DNA from: Candidatus Omnitrophota bacterium
Lineage (GTDB): Bacteria; Omnitrophota; Gorgyraeia; JAFGHF01
Direction: 5' to 3'
NCBI GenBank assembly: GCA_018899075.1
Contig: JAHIIS010000091.1
Location: forward strand, 1-8,256
Length of the DNA: 8,256 nt
Position 1 is the first letter of the stretch. Every line of letters starts with the position of its first letter. The position numbers were made by a program, and so were the translations under genes. Positions 6,665 to 8,256 of the stretch are shown one piece after another. Below the pieces are notes generated by a model. It made no database searches. It had not been told where the DNA came from and saw only the letters and a list, made by a program, of their open reading frames with translations.

Positions 6665-6692
6665 TTGATAAAATTAAAATGGCGAATATAAT
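6665..6692 (+). promoter_or_regulatory. Possible internal promoter before the FAD enzyme gene
   Basis: TTGATA (6665-6670), 16 bases, then a perfect TATAAT (6687-6692). It lies in the only real gap inside the glycan locus. Transcription would begin about 6699-6700, two or three bases before the ATG at 6702, giving an almost leaderless mRNA. The surroundings are very AT-rich, so a chance match is possible. Confidence 0.4.
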
Positions 6693-6701
6693 ATTAGGTT
6701 A

Positions 6702-8033
6702 ATGAAAAAAAGTAAAACCTTAATTATAGGAGCAGGGTTAGCCGGCTTAAGTGCATCATTTTTTCTGAAGAGGGATTATCGGATTTTTGAGAAGGAAGCC
6801 ACTCCGGGCGGACTTTGTCGCTCCCGGCACTTCAATGGTTATACCTTTGATTATGATGGGCACCTGCTCCATTTTAGAGATAAGGATATCTTAAATCTGG
6901 TGCAAAAGCTAATGGGGGGTAATTTAATATGCACTAGAAGAAATTCGTGGATTAACTCTTTTGGTTGTTATACCCGATATCCTTTTCAGGCCAATCTATT
7001 TGGTTTGCCTAAAAATGTAATCAAAGAGTGTGTTTTGGGCTTTATCGATGCCCAGCTAAATGGCAATGTCAATAAATACAATCAGACTAACTTTAAACAG
7101 TGGACTTTGCGAACCTTTGGTCCGGGCATAGCCAGACATTTTATGCTACCCTATAATAACAAGTTCTGGACTATTCCTGCTCATAGGCTTACTTGTGAAT
7201 GGGTGGACGGCTACATCCCCATACCTTCGATCAAAGATGTGCTAGGCGGCACTATTGCCCAGAGCAAAAAGCGCTTTGGTTATAATGCCCAATTCTGGTA
7301 TCCCCGCAAAGGAGGAATAGAAAACCTTATTTTTGCTTTGCGAAGGCGTATTAAAAATAACATTCACACTTTGCATCAGGTAGCAGAAATTGACCTAAAG
7401 ACAAGAACTGTCACTTTCTGCAATGGCAGAAAAGCAAGATTTATTAATTTAATTTCAACTTTACCCTTGCCGGAAATGCTTAAACTTATTCCACATCTGC
7501 CTCCAAAAATAAAGGCGGCCTTAAGTAAACTGAAATATACTTCTGTCTTTTGCCTTAACCTGGGTGTAGCCAGAGGCAATATTAGCGATAAACACTGGGT
7601 ATATTTCCCGGAAAAAAAAATTATTTTCTTTCGCGTTGGCTTTCCTCATAACTTTTCTTCTGCTTTAGTCCCTCCAGGCAAAAGTTCCCTATATGCGGAG
7701 GTTTCCTACTCTCCAGATAGACCGGTAAATAAAAAGGATTTAGTTAAGAGGATATTAAAAGACCTGCGCAAAGTAGAAATTTTATCTGCCGCCGACACAA
7801 TTGAGGTTTGTGAACCGGTGGATATCGAATATGCTTATATAATCTACGACCGTAACTATACAGAAAGCACAAAAACAATTCGGGAATATCTAAATCAGCA
7901 CCATATTTACCCTATTGGCCGATACGGACGCTGGAAATATATGACTATGGAAGATACCATACTTGATGGAAAGAAGATAGCTGAAGTTTTACAAGGAGAT
8001 AAGATAGCTCAAGGATGCTTAAGGGAAAAATAA
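6702..8033 (+). CDS. FAD-dependent oxidoreductase, UDP-galactopyranose mutase / amine-oxidase-like
   Basis: The product has 443 residues. The N-terminus carries a dinucleotide-binding motif, LIIGAGLAGLSAS (7-19), followed by FEKEATPGGLCRS (29-41), where Glu would hold the FAD ribose and GGLCRS is the second conserved FAD motif. DYDGHLLHF (50-58) follows. A segment TRYPFQANLFGLP resembles the YPF region of galactopyranose mutases, and the C-terminal GRYGRWKYMTMED (406-418) is the family's final FAD-contact motif. Middle residues (about 90-330) form the substrate domain. No signal peptide or membrane span is evident, so it should be cytoplasmic. In a glycan locus the likely role is redox or non-redox remodelling of a nucleotide sugar or lipid-linked sugar. 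A protoporphyrinogen-oxidase role is possible by family but does not fit the neighbours. The exact reaction cannot be called. AGG at 6696-6698 is too close to the ATG to be a good ribosome site. The gene overlaps the next by 19 bases. Confidence 0.8.
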   Translation: MKKSKTLIIGAGLAGLSASFFLKRDYRIFEKEATPGGLCRSRHFNGYTFDYDGHLLHFRDKDILNLVQKLMGGNLICTRRNSWINSFGCYTRYPFQANLFGLPKNVIKECVLGFIDAQLNGNVNKYNQTNFKQWTLRTFGPGIARHFMLPYNNKFWTIPAHRLTCEWVDGYIPIPSIKDVLGGTIAQSKKRFGYNAQFWYPRKGGIENLIFALRRRIKNNIHTLHQVAEIDLKTRTVTFCNGRKARFINLISTLPLPEMLKLIPHLPPKIKAALSKLKYTSVFCLNLGVARGNISDKHWVYFPEKKIIFFRVGFPHNFSSALVPPGKSSLYAEVSYSPDRPVNKKDLVKRILKDLRKVEILSAADTIEVCEPVDIEYAYIIYDRNYTESTKTIREYLNQHHIYPIGRYGRWKYMTMEDTILDGKKIAEVLQGDKIAQGCLREK

Positions 8034-8256
8034 AGAGTATATATATGCATCGCCATACCCTATGGGCTATGGCCATCAAGCAACTCAAATCAAGATACGC
8101 TGGTTCTATTTTAGGATTCTGGTTGGCAATAGTAAATCCTTTATTGATTATGTTTGCAATAACCTTTGTGTTTAACATCATCTTTAAAATAGAAATAAAG
8201 AACTTTCCTCTTTTTGTTCTTTCGGGAATATTTCCCTGGATGTTTTTTTCCAATGC
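8015..8256 (+). CDS. ABC-2 type glycan export permease (Wzm-like), N-terminal part, 3' truncated
   Basis: An open frame from ATG 8015 runs off the right edge, giving 80 complete codons. The product has a short cytoplasmic amphipathic start, then AIKQLKSRYAGSILGFWLAI and VNPLLIM, the hallmark of ABC-2 polysaccharide exporters ('lkvRYkgSvLGflWsllnPl'). A first membrane helix, FAITFVFNIIF, follows, then IKNFPLFVLSGIFPWMFFSN, which matches the next conserved family segment ('fplfLLsGllpWnfFs'). It would form the inner-membrane channel that exports a completed undecaprenyl-linked glycan, as Wzm or KpsM do, with an ATPase gene expected directly downstream. The start is uncertain. ATG 8015 overlaps the upstream gene by 19 bases and has AAGG abutting it. 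ATG 8045 is in frame and has AAAGAG (8032-8037) seven bases upstream. The conserved IYMHRHTLW segment before 8045 favours the longer form slightly. Confidence 0.85.
   Translation, partial: MLKGKIKSIYMHRHTLWAMAIKQLKSRYAGSILGFWLAIVNPLLIMFAITFVFNIIFKIEIKNFPLFVLSGIFPWMFFSN

Noticed and set aside
7945..8253. Antisense open frame of 102 codons at the right end.
   Set aside because: The plus strand here encodes clear ABC-2 exporter sequence (RYAGSILGFW, LSGIFPWMFFSN). The antisense frame is a by-product.

Overview
The window holds seven protein-coding genes, all on the + strand and packed end to end. The first is cut by the left edge and the last by the right edge. There are no RNA genes, mobile elements or CRISPR arrays, and no gene-free stretch longer than 125 bases. 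A TonB-dependent outer-membrane receptor together with an ABC-exported surface-glycan locus points to a diderm (Gram-negative) bacterium. AT-leaning composition, frequent GTG/TTG starts and tightly overlapping genes would fit an uncultivated lineage such as Omnitrophota or a relative, but that placement is an impression and was not tested.

Region 1 (1-3295) is a corrinoid-type uptake operon. It encodes the C-terminal part of a BtuB-like TonB-dependent receptor, a BtuF-like periplasmic binding protein, a BtuC/FecCD-family permease and a BtuD/FecE-family ATPase. The genes overlap by 13, 8 and 1 bases, so they are almost certainly co-transcribed and translationally coupled. Together they would carry a ligand across both membranes. 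Vitamin B12 or another corrinoid is the best guess, with haem or a siderophore as alternatives.

Region 2 (3296-3420) is a 125-base spacer. It contains a near-consensus sigma-70-type promoter (TTGACA, 17-base spacer, TATATT). An imperfect inverted repeat follows in the predicted 5' leader of the next gene.

Region 3 (3421-8256) is the start of a surface polysaccharide or O-antigen locus. In order it encodes a GT4 glycosyltransferase, a WecA/MraY-family polyprenyl-phosphate sugar-1-phosphate transferase (chain initiation), an SDR sugar-nucleotide epimerase closely resembling CDP-paratose (tyvelose) 2-epimerase, an FAD-dependent oxidoreductase of the UDP-galactopyranose mutase/amine-oxidase type, and the N-terminus of an ABC-2 (Wzm-like) glycan exporter permease. 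This suggests a glycan built on undecaprenyl phosphate in the cytoplasm and exported by an ABC transporter, possibly containing a 3,6-dideoxyhexose. The cognate ATPase (Wzt) and the CDP-sugar synthesis genes would be expected just beyond the right edge.

I did not find a clearly undescribed system. The points most worth a second look are the altered catalytic motifs in the initiating transferase, the structured leader at the module boundary, and a second promoter that would give an almost leaderless mRNA for the FAD enzyme.
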